From the NCBI GenBank assembly GCA_018268915.1, contig JAFDVQ010000004.1, forward strand, positions 124,001 to 188,000: a stretch of 64,000 nt of DNA. Direction: 5' to 3'. Positions 45,254-53,994 of the stretch are shown here, piece after piece. The stretch's first letter is position 1; each line of letters starts with the position of its first letter. The position numbers and the translations under genes were made by a program. Under the pieces are notes generated by a model. It saw only the letters and a program-made list of their open reading frames with translations, did no database searches and had not been told where the DNA came from. Source of the DNA: Acidobacteriota bacterium (GTDB lineage Bacteria > Acidobacteriota > Terriglobia > Terriglobales > Acidobacteriaceae).

Positions 45254-47665
45254 ATGAATGCGTTTCTGTGCAGGGCTGGACTACCGCTGTTCCTTTCAAT
45301 GTGCTCATGCATCGCGGCATCCGCAGCGAACCATCTTCCGCTGAGCCCAAAGCTGGTAGACAGCAAATGGCCGGCTTCGTGGATCGCAAGCCCATCGGCT
45401 CCGGCCCGCGCCCCTGGCGTGTTTTATTTTCGAAAAGAGATCTCAATCGCAGCTGTTCCAGAACACTTCTGGGTTCACGTCACAGCAGACAATCGTTTCA
45501 TTTTGCACGTGAATGGCAAGTACGTCGCCGAGGGTCCTGCGCGTGGAGACTTGTTCCACTGGCGGTTTGAAACCATCGATCTCGCACCATATTTGAAGTC
45601 TGGCCAAAACGTCGTTGCTTCCGTCGTTTGGAACTTCGCCGATATCGCGCCGGTCGCGCAGATGAGCGATCGCACCGGGTTTCTCATGCAAGGCGACACC
45701 AAGGCAGAGAGCTCCGTAAACACCGGCAGCGAGTGGCGCGTGCGGCAGGAGAATGGACGCGGCGCCATTAGCGACAATGACGCGCCCGGCTACTTTGCTG
45801 CTGGTCCTGCTGAACGAATCGACGGGAGAGAACTCGACTGGGCGTGGGATGCTGCAGGAACAGATACTTCAACTTGGGAGAAGGTGAAACTTCTGGGAAC
45901 CGGGGCGGCTCGAGAGGCGCAGGACGCGCCTAACGCCTGGGAACTCGTGCAGGACGCCCTGCCTCCGATGGAACACCGTCGAGTAGCCGCTGGCGACATC
46001 GTGCGCTCAGATGGCATTGCATCTAATGCAAAGTTTCCGGCTTCGCCAATTGAGATTCCGGCAAACTCGCACGTGACCATCCTCCTGGATAACCATGTTC
46101 TTCAGACTGCATACCCAGAGTTGACGACAAGTGGTGGACGCGACAGTGAAATCAAGCTCACCTATTCTGAAGCGCTCTACGACGCCAAAGGAGAGAAGGG
46201 CAATCGCAGCGAAATCGCAGGAAGACACATTCAGGGTGTCACGGACGTTTTCATCGCAGACGGAAAAAGCGCTCGCGCGTTTCAGCCATTGTGGTGGCGT
46301 ACGTGGCGCTTCCTGCAACTCGAGATCACAACGAAGTCCGAGCCGTTGAAGCTTGATTCGCTCAATGCCTGGTTCACGGCCTATCCCTTTCAGGAAAAGG
46401 CGACGATTAAAGGCGACATTCGTGACCTCGACCGTCTCTGGGAGACGGGCTGGCGTACCGCTCGTCTCGATGCGCATGAGACCTACATGGACGCGCCTTA
46501 CTGGGAGCAGCTGCAGTATGTCGGGGATACGCGGATTCAGGCTCTCATTTCCTACGTCGTCGCTGGTGATTCACGCCTGGCCAAACAGGCAATCATGAAC
46601 ATCGATGACTCGCGCAGGCCGGAAGGTATTACGGAGAGCCGCTATCCCTCCAGCCAGCCGCAGTTCATCCCGACATTCTCACTGCTGTGGATCAATATGC
46701 TCCACGACTACTGGATGTATGTGGATGATCTCCCTCTGGTGAAAGAGACTGTCCCACATACGCGTCCTGTCATCGATTGGTACGCGGCCCGGTTGCGCCC
46801 CGATGGATTGTTGGGCAGGGTGAAATGGTGGGAATTTGCAGACTGGACTGCAAACTTTAAATACGGAGAACCCCCTCAAGACGCCGATGGAGGATCAACC
46901 TTTCTCACCTTGCAGTTCATTGAAGCACTTCAAGCGGCCGAGGAACTGGAAGATAACTACGGTAGCAAAGAGAAAGTTGCCGAGTATCGCGCCATAATCT
47001 CCCGAGCTAGAGAAGCGATCAATCGCGAAAACTGGGATGGCGAGCACGGCCTCTACGCTGATACTCCTGCGAAGAACTCGTGGAGCCGGCAGGCGAACGT
47101 CCTCGCTGTATTGCTGGACGTCGCCCCGCGCGACGAACAGGAAAAGATCATCCATCGATTGCTCGCAGCGAAAGAGCACGAGAGCGTTTCCTTTGAGGGG
47201 AAGACGATTCCTCCGCTCTCGTCGTTGAGCTACTATTTCCGTTTTTATCTGAACCGGGCGATAGATCACGTTGGAATGGGCGATCAATTCCTGCCCCAGC
47301 TTCAACCCTGGTACGAAATGTTAGATTTGGGCCTCAGCACATGGGCTGAGACTCCCGAACCAACTCGATCCGACTGCCACGCATGGAGCGCGAGCCCTAA
47401 CTACGATCTGCTCACCATCATCGCTGGAATCCACTCGGCAGCCCCCGGCTTTAGCAGGGTGCAGATCGCTCCTCACCTCACGGGGCTCCATCAACTGGAT
47501 GCCTCGATGCCGCTGCGAAGCGGGGAGATAAAAGTCACCTACAGATTGAGCCAGGATCACTGGATCGCCACAGTGACCCTCCCTGCGGATTTGAGCGGTG
47601 AGTTTCTGTGGAAGGGCAAAGCCTCGGCGCTTCACGCGGGATCGCAAACGCTCGATCTGCCATAG
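45254..47665 (+). CDS. Alpha-L-rhamnosidase-like glycoside hydrolase (GH78 type)
   Basis: An 803-residue exported enzyme. A signal peptide (RAGLPLFLSMCSCIAASA) is followed by a beta-sandwich region (LHVNGKYVAEGPARGDLFHW) and a GH78-type barrel with RTARLDAHETYMDAPYWEQLQYVGD, the typical acid-residue-rich stretch, and LWINMLHDYWMYVDDLPLV. The C-terminus ends in a beta domain. GH78 enzymes release L-rhamnose from plant glycosides and pectin. ATG 45254 is chosen because the signal peptide starts there; earlier in-frame ATGs exist and no strong ribosome binding site decides. Substrate range is not readable. Confidence 0.88.
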   Translation: MNAFLCRAGLPLFLSMCSCIAASAANHLPLSPKLVDSKWPASWIASPSAPARAPGVFYFRKEISIAAVPEHFWVHVTADNRFILHVNGKYVAEGPARGDLFHWRFETIDLAPYLKSGQNVVASVVWNFADIAPVAQMSDRTGFLMQGDTKAESSVNTGSEWRVRQENGRGAISDNDAPGYFAAGPAERIDGRELDWAWDAAGTDTSTWEKVKLLGTGAAREAQDAPNAWELVQDALPPMEHRRVAAGDIVRSDGIASNAKFPASPIEIPANSHVTILLDNHVLQTAYPELTTSGGRDSEIKLTYSEALYDAKGEKGNRSEIAGRHIQGVTDVFIADGKSARAFQPLWWRTWRFLQLEITTKSEPLKLDSLNAWFTAYPFQEKATIKGDIRDLDRLWETGWRTARLDAHETYMDAPYWEQLQYVGDTRIQALISYVVAGDSRLAKQAIMNIDDSRRPEGITESRYPSSQPQFIPTFSLLWINMLHDYWMYVDDLPLVKETVPHTRPVIDWYAARLRPDGLLGRVKWWEFADWTANFKYGEPPQDADGGSTFLTLQFIEALQAAEELEDNYGSKEKVAEYRAIISRAREAINRENWDGEHGLYADTPAKNSWSRQANVLAVLLDVAPRDEQEKIIHRLLAAKEHESVSFEGKTIPPLSSLSYYFRFYLNRAIDHVGMGDQFLPQLQPWYEMLDLGLSTWAETPEPTRSDCHAWSASPNYDLLTIIAGIHSAAPGFSRVQIAPHLTGLHQLDASMPLRSGEIKVTYRLSQDHWIATVTLPADLSGEFLWKGKASALHAGSQTLDLP

Positions 47666-47726
47666 ATCGAGCGCAAGTCTCCTCACGTTACAGCTTTGCC
47701 GGAAAGAAGAGAAGAAGAGCTTTTTG

Positions 47727-48707
47727 CTAGAGCTCGAGGACGGTGTCCTCGATAGCCAACCGTACGTTTCCGTCTGACTTTGCCAGTCGCCGGACTGCCT
47801 CAGGCTTGTCGACCTTGGCCTTGAGCATCACTAAGGCCACTGGAACGCTACGGCCCGCGCTCTTGATCGTCTGAACGGCGGTTTCGCGGTCGATACTACA
47901 GGCCCGCATCAGGATCCGGATGCCGCGCTCCACTAGTTTCGAGTTCTGCATGTGCACGTTGACCATCAGGTTTTCGTACACATATCCAAGCCGCGTCATC
48001 GCTCCAGTCGTGATCATGTTCAAGACCATCTTCTGAGCGCTGGCAGCTTTCATTCTGGTTGATCCGGAGATGACCTCCGGTCCGACCTCGGCGACGATAA
48101 CTATGTCCGCGGCATTTGCAATCGCCGCTTCCTGGTTGCAGGTGACGGCAGCTGTATAGGCTCCGCGTGCCCGCGCATAAGCGGTCGCAGCGACAACATA
48201 AGGGGTACGTCCTGAAGCCGAGAGTCCGATGACAACGTCCTTGCGAGTCGGTCGCCGACGGGCGATATCGCGCTGTCCAAGTTCTTCGGAGTCCTCGTTG
48301 ACCTCGACGGCGGAAGCGAGCGCCTTCGGGCCGCCCGCCATAATGTATTGAACCTGGCCCGGAGCGGTTGAGTACGTGGGCGGACACTCCGACGCGTCGA
48401 GAGCAGCTATTCGACCGCTGGAGCCCGCTCCGATGTAGATCAGCCGTCCGCCATCGCGCAGCGAGCGGGCCACCTGGTCGATCACCTGGGCTATTTCAGG
48501 GAGAGCCTTCTTGACGGCAGCCGCAACCTTGGCGTCCTCGTGGTTGATAATGCGGGCAATCTCCAGCGCCGACTTCGTATCGAAGCCTTGGGAAGCTTCA
48601 TTCTGGCTTTCGGTAGTCAGGTGCTGGAGGAGGGAAGCCGGGTCCGTTTTAGCTTCCTCTTTCCCATGGGCGCCGGCGCCTTCGTGCGTCGTCGTACTCG
48701 TTAACAT
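47727..48707 (-). CDS. murQ: N-acetylmuramic acid 6-phosphate etherase
   Basis: A 326-residue cytoplasmic enzyme that splits the lactyl ether of MurNAc 6-phosphate to give GlcNAc 6-phosphate, a key step of peptidoglycan recycling. The SIS-domain core is GGRLIYIGAGSSGRIAALDASE, followed by YIMAGGPKAL, VEVNEDSEELG and GLSASGRTPYVVAA. ATG 48707 is used, behind GGGGA. It lies downstream of and in the same direction as the AmiE-like serine hydrolase (about 100 bases apart), the same partnership as the murQ cluster of Bacillus subtilis. Confidence 0.95.
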   Translation of the reverse strand: MLTSTTTHEGAGAHGKEEAKTDPASLLQHLTTESQNEASQGFDTKSALEIARIINHEDAKVAAAVKKALPEIAQVIDQVARSLRDGGRLIYIGAGSSGRIAALDASECPPTYSTAPGQVQYIMAGGPKALASAVEVNEDSEELGQRDIARRRPTRKDVVIGLSASGRTPYVVAATAYARARGAYTAAVTCNQEAAIANAADIVIVAEVGPEVISGSTRMKAASAQKMVLNMITTGAMTRLGYVYENLMVNVHMQNSKLVERGIRILMRACSIDRETAVQTIKSAGRSVPVALVMLKAKVDKPEAVRRLAKSDGNVRLAIEDTVLEL

Positions 48708-48807
48708 CAAAGTCTGTCCCCACAATCTATTGTATCTGCAATCCCCGCAACAGCATCAGAATTCTGCTTAGCGTCATTGTCACTTTAATGTCATGGCATC
48801 AAACCAG

Positions 48808-49923
48808 TTAGAGGGATTCCCGAACAGCGTCGTGGAACATTGGCCGGACCTGCCGAATGGCTTGATTCCTCCGATCCGGCCAAGTCCGGTTGGTCAGAAG
48901 TACCGCTGCAATCGACGCCTCCAGATCGATCCAAATCGAGCATCCGCTATAACCTAGATGCCCGATCGAGTGCTCCGAGAAGTACCGGCCTGCCGAAGAA
49001 TCCGGTGATGGGGTGTCCCAGCCCAGCGCCCGCGAAGTCCCGGTCGGCGATTGCCTCTCTGCGAACAGCTCTACTGTCTTTGACTCGAAGATTCCCGACC
49101 CGTCTCTTAGGCTCGACAACACACTCGCCGAAAATCTCAGAAGATCCGGAACGTTGGAGAAGACCCCCGCGTGCCCTGCAACCCCGTCCAATACCCAGGC
49201 ATTCTCGTCCTGCACCTCGCCCTGAACCCTGCGCTGCCGGAAAGCCTCATCGATCTCGGTAGGAGGAATGTCATCCCATCGTGGCCGCGCGGGACGGTAA
49301 CAAGTCGCATTCATCCCCAGCGGCTCAAATATCTCCTTCCGGGTCGCCGCGGAAAGAGAATCTCGATTCAGAATCTCCAGAGCCTTTCCAAGCAAGATGA
49401 ACCCGGGATCCGAGTACTCGAACCGTTCTCCCGGCGTCGCCTCAATCGGCAACGCTAGACATGCGCGGAGCAGACCAGATGCCGTGGTCTCTCGCCGAAA
49501 GAACTCCACATATCCGGGAAGGCCCGAATTGTGCGCCAGTAAATGCCGCAGTGTGACCCGCCGAGCCAACTCAGACGAGGAGCGGCCGATCACGAACCCA
49601 GGAAGGAATTCCCCAACAGGCGTATCGAGATGAAGCTCACCGCGCTGGAACAACAGCATCGCAATGCCGGTGGTTGCGACTACCTTCGTGAGGCTCGCGA
49701 TGTCGAACACAGTCTCTGGCCGAATAGAACGAGCTTCCCGCTCGAATGTGAAGCTCCCTAACGCATCCGAAAGCACTGCCTCTGAACCCGCCAGAACTCC
49801 AAACGCACAGCCTGGAAACGCTCCGGAATCGATCGCGTCCTGAAGCACTCTGTAGACTCTGGCGAACCGTCCCGTCGAAGTCGCGTCGGTTTGAGATTCG
49901 GCCTCAGACTTCATGACGTCCAT
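48808..49923 (-). CDS. Serine hydrolase of the class C beta-lactamase fold, AmiE-like
   Basis: A 371-residue protein with the beta-lactamase/transpeptidase fold. The SxxK motif is FDIASLTKVVAT, the YxN-like motif is EYSDPGFILLG, and the third motif region is IGHLGYSGCSIW. No signal peptide is visible, so it is likely cytoplasmic. In B. subtilis a serine hydrolase of this fold (AmiE/YbbE) sits beside murQ and acts as an N-acetylmuramoyl-L-alanine amidase. By gene position I infer the same role here, but sequence alone would also allow an esterase. ATG 49923 follows GGAG. Confidence 0.85.
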   Translation of the reverse strand: MDVMKSEAESQTDATSTGRFARVYRVLQDAIDSGAFPGCAFGVLAGSEAVLSDALGSFTFEREARSIRPETVFDIASLTKVVATTGIAMLLFQRGELHLDTPVGEFLPGFVIGRSSSELARRVTLRHLLAHNSGLPGYVEFFRRETTASGLLRACLALPIEATPGERFEYSDPGFILLGKALEILNRDSLSAATRKEIFEPLGMNATCYRPARPRWDDIPPTEIDEAFRQRRVQGEVQDENAWVLDGVAGHAGVFSNVPDLLRFSASVLSSLRDGSGIFESKTVELFAERQSPTGTSRALGWDTPSPDSSAGRYFSEHSIGHLGYSGCSIWIDLEASIAAVLLTNRTWPDRRNQAIRQVRPMFHDAVRESL

Positions 49924-49986
49924 ACTTTTGAGCTCCACGGCTGAATAATGTAGCGTACCCTGATTTCCAAGCCTCGAGAAAAAAGA

Positions 49987-50931
49987 ATGAGCAGCTATCT
50001 TTGCCGCAAGACTCTCCGTCTATTTGAATTAGGGATCAGGGAGGGCGTCTTGCACCTGGAAAAGGTTTCGAGCTTGACGATTGCTGCAGTTGCGGTCTTC
50101 GCAGGCAGTTTGGCTATCTCCCAGTCACCGGCCGCCAGCCCCGGGCAACCTTCAGCGACGCCGGAAGCTTCAGCCGCTACTTCAATCCCAGCAGATCCCG
50201 GAAGCCCAACATCTCCAGCAAAGAAGACTTATACAGTTCCTTCAGGCACAAAGGTCCTTCTCCAACTTCGAAGCTCCGTAAATACAAAGAGCGCAAGGCC
50301 TGGTGACGGTGTGTACCTTTCGTCCACTTTTCCAGTAGTTGTCGGTAACCGAGTCTTGATCCCCGCCGGAGTTTTCGTCCAGGGAGTCGTGGATCGAGTA
50401 GCGAGAGCGGGGCACGTCAAGGGCAAGGCTCAGCTTGATATGCACTTTACCTCCATGATCTTCCCCAATGGCACCGTAGTGGAAATTCCCGGAGTAGTCA
50501 GTGGCCTACCGGGTGCCAGCAAGCAGGACGTGAAGAACGGCGAAGGAACGATTGAACAAGATAAGGACAAAACACGTAATGCTGGAAAGACCGCTGAAAT
50601 CGCGGTTCCAACAGGCGGAACAATCGGCTCGATAGCGGGGCTTGGATCCGGTCACCCGATTTCCGGCGGTTTCGGTGGCGTAGGCGCAGGTCTCGCCGCT
50701 GTTGGGTTGGTATCGCTTTTCACCCGCGGCGCGGATGTAAACATCGAAGCCGGCAGTCAGGTGGAAATGGTCTTCCAAAGGCCAATGATTCTCGAGGAAT
50801 CCAATCTGAGGGAAGGCGTGGCCCCCGGTGCCGCCCCTGCTATGGTTCCTTCGGCCGACCAGCCGCGTCGCCTGGAAAAGCCGGGAAGGCCGGCTGTTCT
50901 TTGCCCTCCCGGCGGTCTGGGTTGCAGCTAA
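49987..50931 (+). CDS. Secreted hypothetical protein (314 aa)
   Basis: I do not recognise a named family. A hydrophobic stretch (LTIAAVAVFAGSLAISQSPA, about residues 30-49) is probably a signal or anchor, followed by a Pro/Ser/Ala linker. The middle (TVPSGTKVLLQLRSSVNTKS, then GNRVLIPAGVFVQGVVDRV) has the feel of the C-terminal beta domain of VirB10/TrbI-like proteins. A Gly-rich helix-like segment (GGFGGVGAGLAAVGLVSLF) follows, then the end GSQVEMVFQRPMIL. An alternative start lies at a TTG near 50050. Confidence 0.7.
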   Translation: MSSYLCRKTLRLFELGIREGVLHLEKVSSLTIAAVAVFAGSLAISQSPAASPGQPSATPEASAATSIPADPGSPTSPAKKTYTVPSGTKVLLQLRSSVNTKSARPGDGVYLSSTFPVVVGNRVLIPAGVFVQGVVDRVARAGHVKGKAQLDMHFTSMIFPNGTVVEIPGVVSGLPGASKQDVKNGEGTIEQDKDKTRNAGKTAEIAVPTGGTIGSIAGLGSGHPISGGFGGVGAGLAAVGLVSLFTRGADVNIEAGSQVEMVFQRPMILEESNLREGVAPGAAPAMVPSADQPRRLEKPGRPAVLCPPGGLGCS

Positions 50932-50962
50932 CAAGTTTTGCGTTCCATAATTTGAGTAAGAG

Positions 50963-51568
50963 ATGTCAACAAATCCCGAAGAGCCTGTTGTAGCCGAGAT
51001 TTCTCCCTCCACTGAAGCTGCTCCCGTTGTGGAGAGCTCTCCGCTGCGTCCCCTTTCTCACGGCGGTCTCGGGCTTTGGGTCCGCGATCTGCTGATCTCC
51101 GCAGCTGTCTCGATTCTCATAATCCTGTTCCTCTATCAGCCCGTCCGCGTCGAGGGCACCAGCATGCTTCCGCGTCTGGAAGACCATGACAGGCTCTTCA
51201 TCAACAAGTTCGTCTACCACATCACTTCGATCGAGCGTGGAGACGTAGTGGTCTTCCACTATCCCCGCGACCCGGAAAAGAGCTATATCAAGCGTGTGAT
51301 TGCACTGCCAGGCGACAAGCTCCGCATCGATCATGGCGAAGTTTGGGTGAATGGCAAGGCTCTCGCAGAAAACTACGTGCCTGAGATGTATCGCGACACT
51401 CGGTCTTACGCAGATACGGTCATTCCCGATGATTGCTACTTCGTCATGGGTGACCACCGCTCTATCTCATCCGACAGCAGGGAATTTGGCGCTGTTGAGA
51501 GGGATCTCATTTACGGCAAGGCAGTTTTCGTCTATTGGCCTGCTCGCGATGTCGGCGAAGTGAGATGA
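50963..51568 (+). CDS. lepB: Signal peptidase I
   Basis: A 201-residue membrane protease that removes signal peptides from exported proteins. One membrane anchor (LLISAAVSILIILFLYQP, about 43-60) precedes the periplasmic domain. The catalytic serine is Ser67 in GTSMLPRLEDHDRLFINKF and the lysine is Lys110 in YIKRVIALPGDKL. The conserved MGDHRSISSDSRE box follows. The start is ATG 50963, behind GAGTAAGAG. Its neighbours are a hypothetical upstream and carA downstream, both in the same direction. Confidence 0.96.
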   Translation: MSTNPEEPVVAEISPSTEAAPVVESSPLRPLSHGGLGLWVRDLLISAAVSILIILFLYQPVRVEGTSMLPRLEDHDRLFINKFVYHITSIERGDVVVFHYPRDPEKSYIKRVIALPGDKLRIDHGEVWVNGKALAENYVPEMYRDTRSYADTVIPDDCYFVMGDHRSISSDSREFGAVERDLIYGKAVFVYWPARDVGEVR

Positions 51569-51648
51569 AATACGCTCTTGTTTTCCACGTCATACAACCA
51601 CGCCGGCAAACCTGCTAAAATCTATTGAATCCACTCCTCGGAGAGGCG

Positions 51649-52782
51649 ATGCAGGCGATCCTTGCGCTCGAAGACGGGCGCATCTTCCGCGGCGAGGGCC
51701 ATGGGCACCCGGGCGAATGCCAGGGCGAAGTGGTCTTCAATACTTCCCTAACTGGTTACCAGGAAATCGCTACCGATCCCTCCTATACCGGTCAAATCGT
51801 CGTTCTTACAAACCCGCAGATCGGCAACTACGGCACCAACCTGGCCGACAATGAAGCCGGCAAGCCCTACATTGAGGGCTTGATCGTTCGCGAGTTCTCC
51901 GCGATCAGTTCAAACTGGCGCTCGGAACAAGTCACCGACGAATACATGGAGCGCTATGCCGTTCCGGTATTGGCCGATATCGACACTCGCGCGTTGGTCC
52001 GGCACCTGCGCACACATGGCGTGATGCGAGGCGTGATCTCAACGACTGAAACCAACACTGAAAAACTGGTCCAGCGCGCTCGATCCATTCGCAAGATGGA
52101 TGGAACTGATCTCGCGAAGGTCGTTTCGACCAAATCCGTCTATAGCTTCAACGCCGACGACAGCCGCAACCAGTCCGGCGATCCGCTGCTGCCGGCCTGC
52201 GAAGAGAAGCCCCAGCTGCACGTCGTCGCGTACGACTTCGGCATCAAGCAGAATATCCTTCGCATGCTGACGCGTGAGTGCTGCAATGTGACCGTGGTTC
52301 CCGCCGAGACTTCCGCGGCCGACGTGCTGGCCCTGAAACCCGACGGCGTTTTTCTCTCCAACGGCCCCGGCGATCCAGAGCCAGTCGACTATGCGGTCCG
52401 TGCAATCCGCGACATGATCGGTCGGGTGCCCGTGTTCGGCATCTGCCTGGGACACCAGCTTTGTGGTCTAGCGCTCGGCGGCAAGACCTACAAGCTCAAG
52501 TTCGGGCACCATGGCGGTAATCACCCGGTACGCAACAACGCCACCGGCAAGGTGGAGATTACGGCGCACAATCACAACTTCGCCGTGGACCCGGACTCGA
52601 TCAACGCCAATGATGTCGAACTGACACACGTTGACCTGAACGACAACACGCTCGAAGGGCTCCGCCACAAGTCGCAGCCGCTCTTTAGCGTTCAATACCA
52701 TCCCGAAGCTGCTCCAGGGCCGCACGATTCGCACTATCTGTTTCGCGACTTCCGCAATCTCATGGAGGAGTGGAAGGGATGA
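51649..52782 (+). CDS. carA: Carbamoyl-phosphate synthase small subunit
   Basis: A 377-residue glutamine amidotransferase that hands ammonia to CarB for carbamoyl phosphate, needed for arginine and pyrimidines. The N-terminal domain (GECQGEVVFNTSLTGYQE) is typical. The class I amidotransferase nucleophile is the cysteine in FGICLGHQLCG, and the His-Glu pair is in QYHPEAAPGPHDS. ATG 51649 follows CGGAGAGG. Its stop codon overlaps the start of the next gene (ATGA). In most genomes carB follows directly; here two inserted genes separate them. Confidence 0.96.
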   Translation: MQAILALEDGRIFRGEGHGHPGECQGEVVFNTSLTGYQEIATDPSYTGQIVVLTNPQIGNYGTNLADNEAGKPYIEGLIVREFSAISSNWRSEQVTDEYMERYAVPVLADIDTRALVRHLRTHGVMRGVISTTETNTEKLVQRARSIRKMDGTDLAKVVSTKSVYSFNADDSRNQSGDPLLPACEEKPQLHVVAYDFGIKQNILRMLTRECCNVTVVPAETSAADVLALKPDGVFLSNGPGDPEPVDYAVRAIRDMIGRVPVFGICLGHQLCGLALGGKTYKLKFGHHGGNHPVRNNATGKVEITAHNHNFAVDPDSINANDVELTHVDLNDNTLEGLRHKSQPLFSVQYHPEAAPGPHDSHYLFRDFRNLMEEWKG

Positions 52783-53267
52783 CTACTTTCAGCAGCAGCA
52801 ATTTCGGCGTTCGTAGACAGCGGAGCTTTTGGCTCCGCTGTTTTTTGAGTGCGTCCATTGTGCTGCTGATCTCCGGTCACGCTTCTGCGCAACTCGACAT
52901 TCCGAAGCCCGAGCGTCTGACGCACGTCGAGGGAGTGATCGTGAGCCCCGATGGGCACCCGATGCCCGGCATCGCTGTCAACCTTCTTCGCGACGAGAAG
53001 ATTTCAGCAGAAACGCGCACGGACCAGTCAGGCGAATTCGAATTCGAGAAGGTCCGTTCAGGCTCCTACGTATTTCGCGTACCTCGTACGCAGTACGCGC
53101 CGGCGGTGCGCGACATCGTCATCACCGATGAAATCGTCACGCATCTGGAACGAAAAAAGCTCTATGTCATCCTCGGCCCCAGCGCATGCCAGGACGAGTG
53201 CTCAGCCGTATTGACCAGCAAGAGAGATTTCGATAAGGCCCTCCGCCGCAACCGGCGCGAGCATTGA
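52779..53267 (+). CDS. Secreted carboxypeptidase-regulatory-like domain protein
   Basis: A 162-residue exported protein whose start overlaps the carA stop by four bases (ATGA), so it is translationally coupled to carA. A signal peptide (LRCFLSASIVLLISGHASAQ) precedes a carboxypeptidase-regulatory-like beta-sandwich: VEGVIVSPDGHPMPGIAVNL, TRTDQSGEFEFEKVRSGSYV and FRVPRTQYAPAV. The C-terminus ends in two cysteines (ACQDECSAV) and a basic stretch. Why such a gene rides with carA is not clear. It is followed by the RAYT 2 region. Confidence 0.8.
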   Translation: MTTFSSSNFGVRRQRSFWLRCFLSASIVLLISGHASAQLDIPKPERLTHVEGVIVSPDGHPMPGIAVNLLRDEKISAETRTDQSGEFEFEKVRSGSYVFRVPRTQYAPAVRDIVITDEIVTHLERKKLYVILGPSACQDECSAVLTSKRDFDKALRRNRREH

Positions 53268-53288
53268 TAGCTGTCTTGAGGATGCAGG

Positions 53289-53411
53289 TTTTGAAAGGGC
53301 AGGACTTCAGTCGTGCCGATAAGTCGCAAGAAAGACCGCGGCTTTAGTTTTGAAGGGGCACGGCTTCAGCCGTGCCGACAAGGTCGCAAAGAAAGCTGCG
53401 GCTTTAGCCGC
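53289..53411. repeat. REP hairpin array upstream of RAYT 2
   Basis: Two copies of a 59-base unit, each starting TTTTGAA (53289 and 53348). The second has a perfect 7-bp hairpin with TTCA loop (GCACGGC/GCCGTGC, 53358-53375), and 22 bases later a 5-bp hairpin with TTTA loop (GCGGC/GCCGC, 53398-53411). The first copy is cut off at its TTTA part and its TTCA hairpin has one mismatch. The sequence TTTTGAAGGGGCAC appears inverted on the other side of RAYT 2. Confidence 0.85.
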
Positions 53412-53424
53412 TGAGGGATGGGTC

Positions 53425-53988
53425 TTGAAGCTCAGGCGTGAACATGCGACGAATAACGGTCAGACGTATTTCGTAACGTCTGAGACGTGGGAACGGCGCG
53501 CGCTTTTCCGCGCCGATCCATGGGCGCGCCTGTTCTTCAAGACACTGCTGTTACATCGCGAAGCCTATCTGCTTCATGAATTCGTCCTCATGCCGGACCA
53601 CTTCCATTTACTGTTCACGCCTTCGCAAACACTCGAGCGGGCCCTGCAACTGATCAAAGGTGGCTTCTCATATAACGCGAAGAAGGAACTGGGATCCAAT
53701 GCGGAGATCTGGCAACGAGGTTTTTCTGATCATCGCATCCGGGATGAAGCGGACTACCAGAAGCATGTTCACTACATTCATCTCAATCCAGTAAAGAAAC
53801 TTCTCTGCGAAAGGCCGACCGAATACAAATACTCGTCGGCCTGCCCGGGTTGGAAACTCGATCCCATCCCGCAGGGGCTAAAGCCCAGCAGTTTTGCTAC
53901 GACACCATGCGGCACGACTGAAGTCGTGCCCCTTCAAAACCAAAGCACTTCTGTCTCAAACATCTCAGAATTTCTCCAGCGAAGATAA
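53425..53988 (+). CDS. REP-associated tyrosine transposase (RAYT 2)
   Basis: A 187-residue Y1/HUH transposase of the RAYT group. His59 and His61 are in MPDHFHLLFTP, and the likely nucleophile is Tyr117 in VHYIHLNPVKK. The start is uncertain: TTG 53425 behind GAGGG is chosen; the frame is open further up into the REP hairpins, and no suitable ATG exists. The last 40 residues (LKPSSFATTPCGTTEVVPLQ) are encoded by the 3' REP and are not family-like. It lies between carA and carB and ends 6 bases before carB, whose ribosome binding region overlaps its end. Confidence 0.85.
   Translation: MKLRREHATNNGQTYFVTSETWERRALFRADPWARLFFKTLLLHREAYLLHEFVLMPDHFHLLFTPSQTLERALQLIKGGFSYNAKKELGSNAEIWQRGFSDHRIRDEADYQKHVHYIHLNPVKKLLCERPTEYKYSSACPGWKLDPIPQGLKPSSFATTPCGTTEVVPLQNQSTSVSNISEFLQRR
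53875..53939. repeat. Inverted REP pair at the 3' end of RAYT 2
   Basis: A 4-bp hairpin with TAAA loop (GGGC/GCCC, 53875-53886) is followed 24 bases later by a perfect 8-bp hairpin with TGAA loop (GGCACGAC/GTCGTGCC, 53911-53930) and then CCCCTTCAAAA. This is the reverse complement of the array upstream of RAYT 2, so the gene is enclosed by inverted REPs. The pair lies inside the coding frame. Confidence 0.85.
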
Positions 53989-53994
53989 AGAACA

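Noticed and set aside
48808..49923. A beta-lactamase resistance gene
   Set aside because: The fold and SxxK motif are there, but no export signal is visible and the murQ neighbour points to muropeptide recycling.
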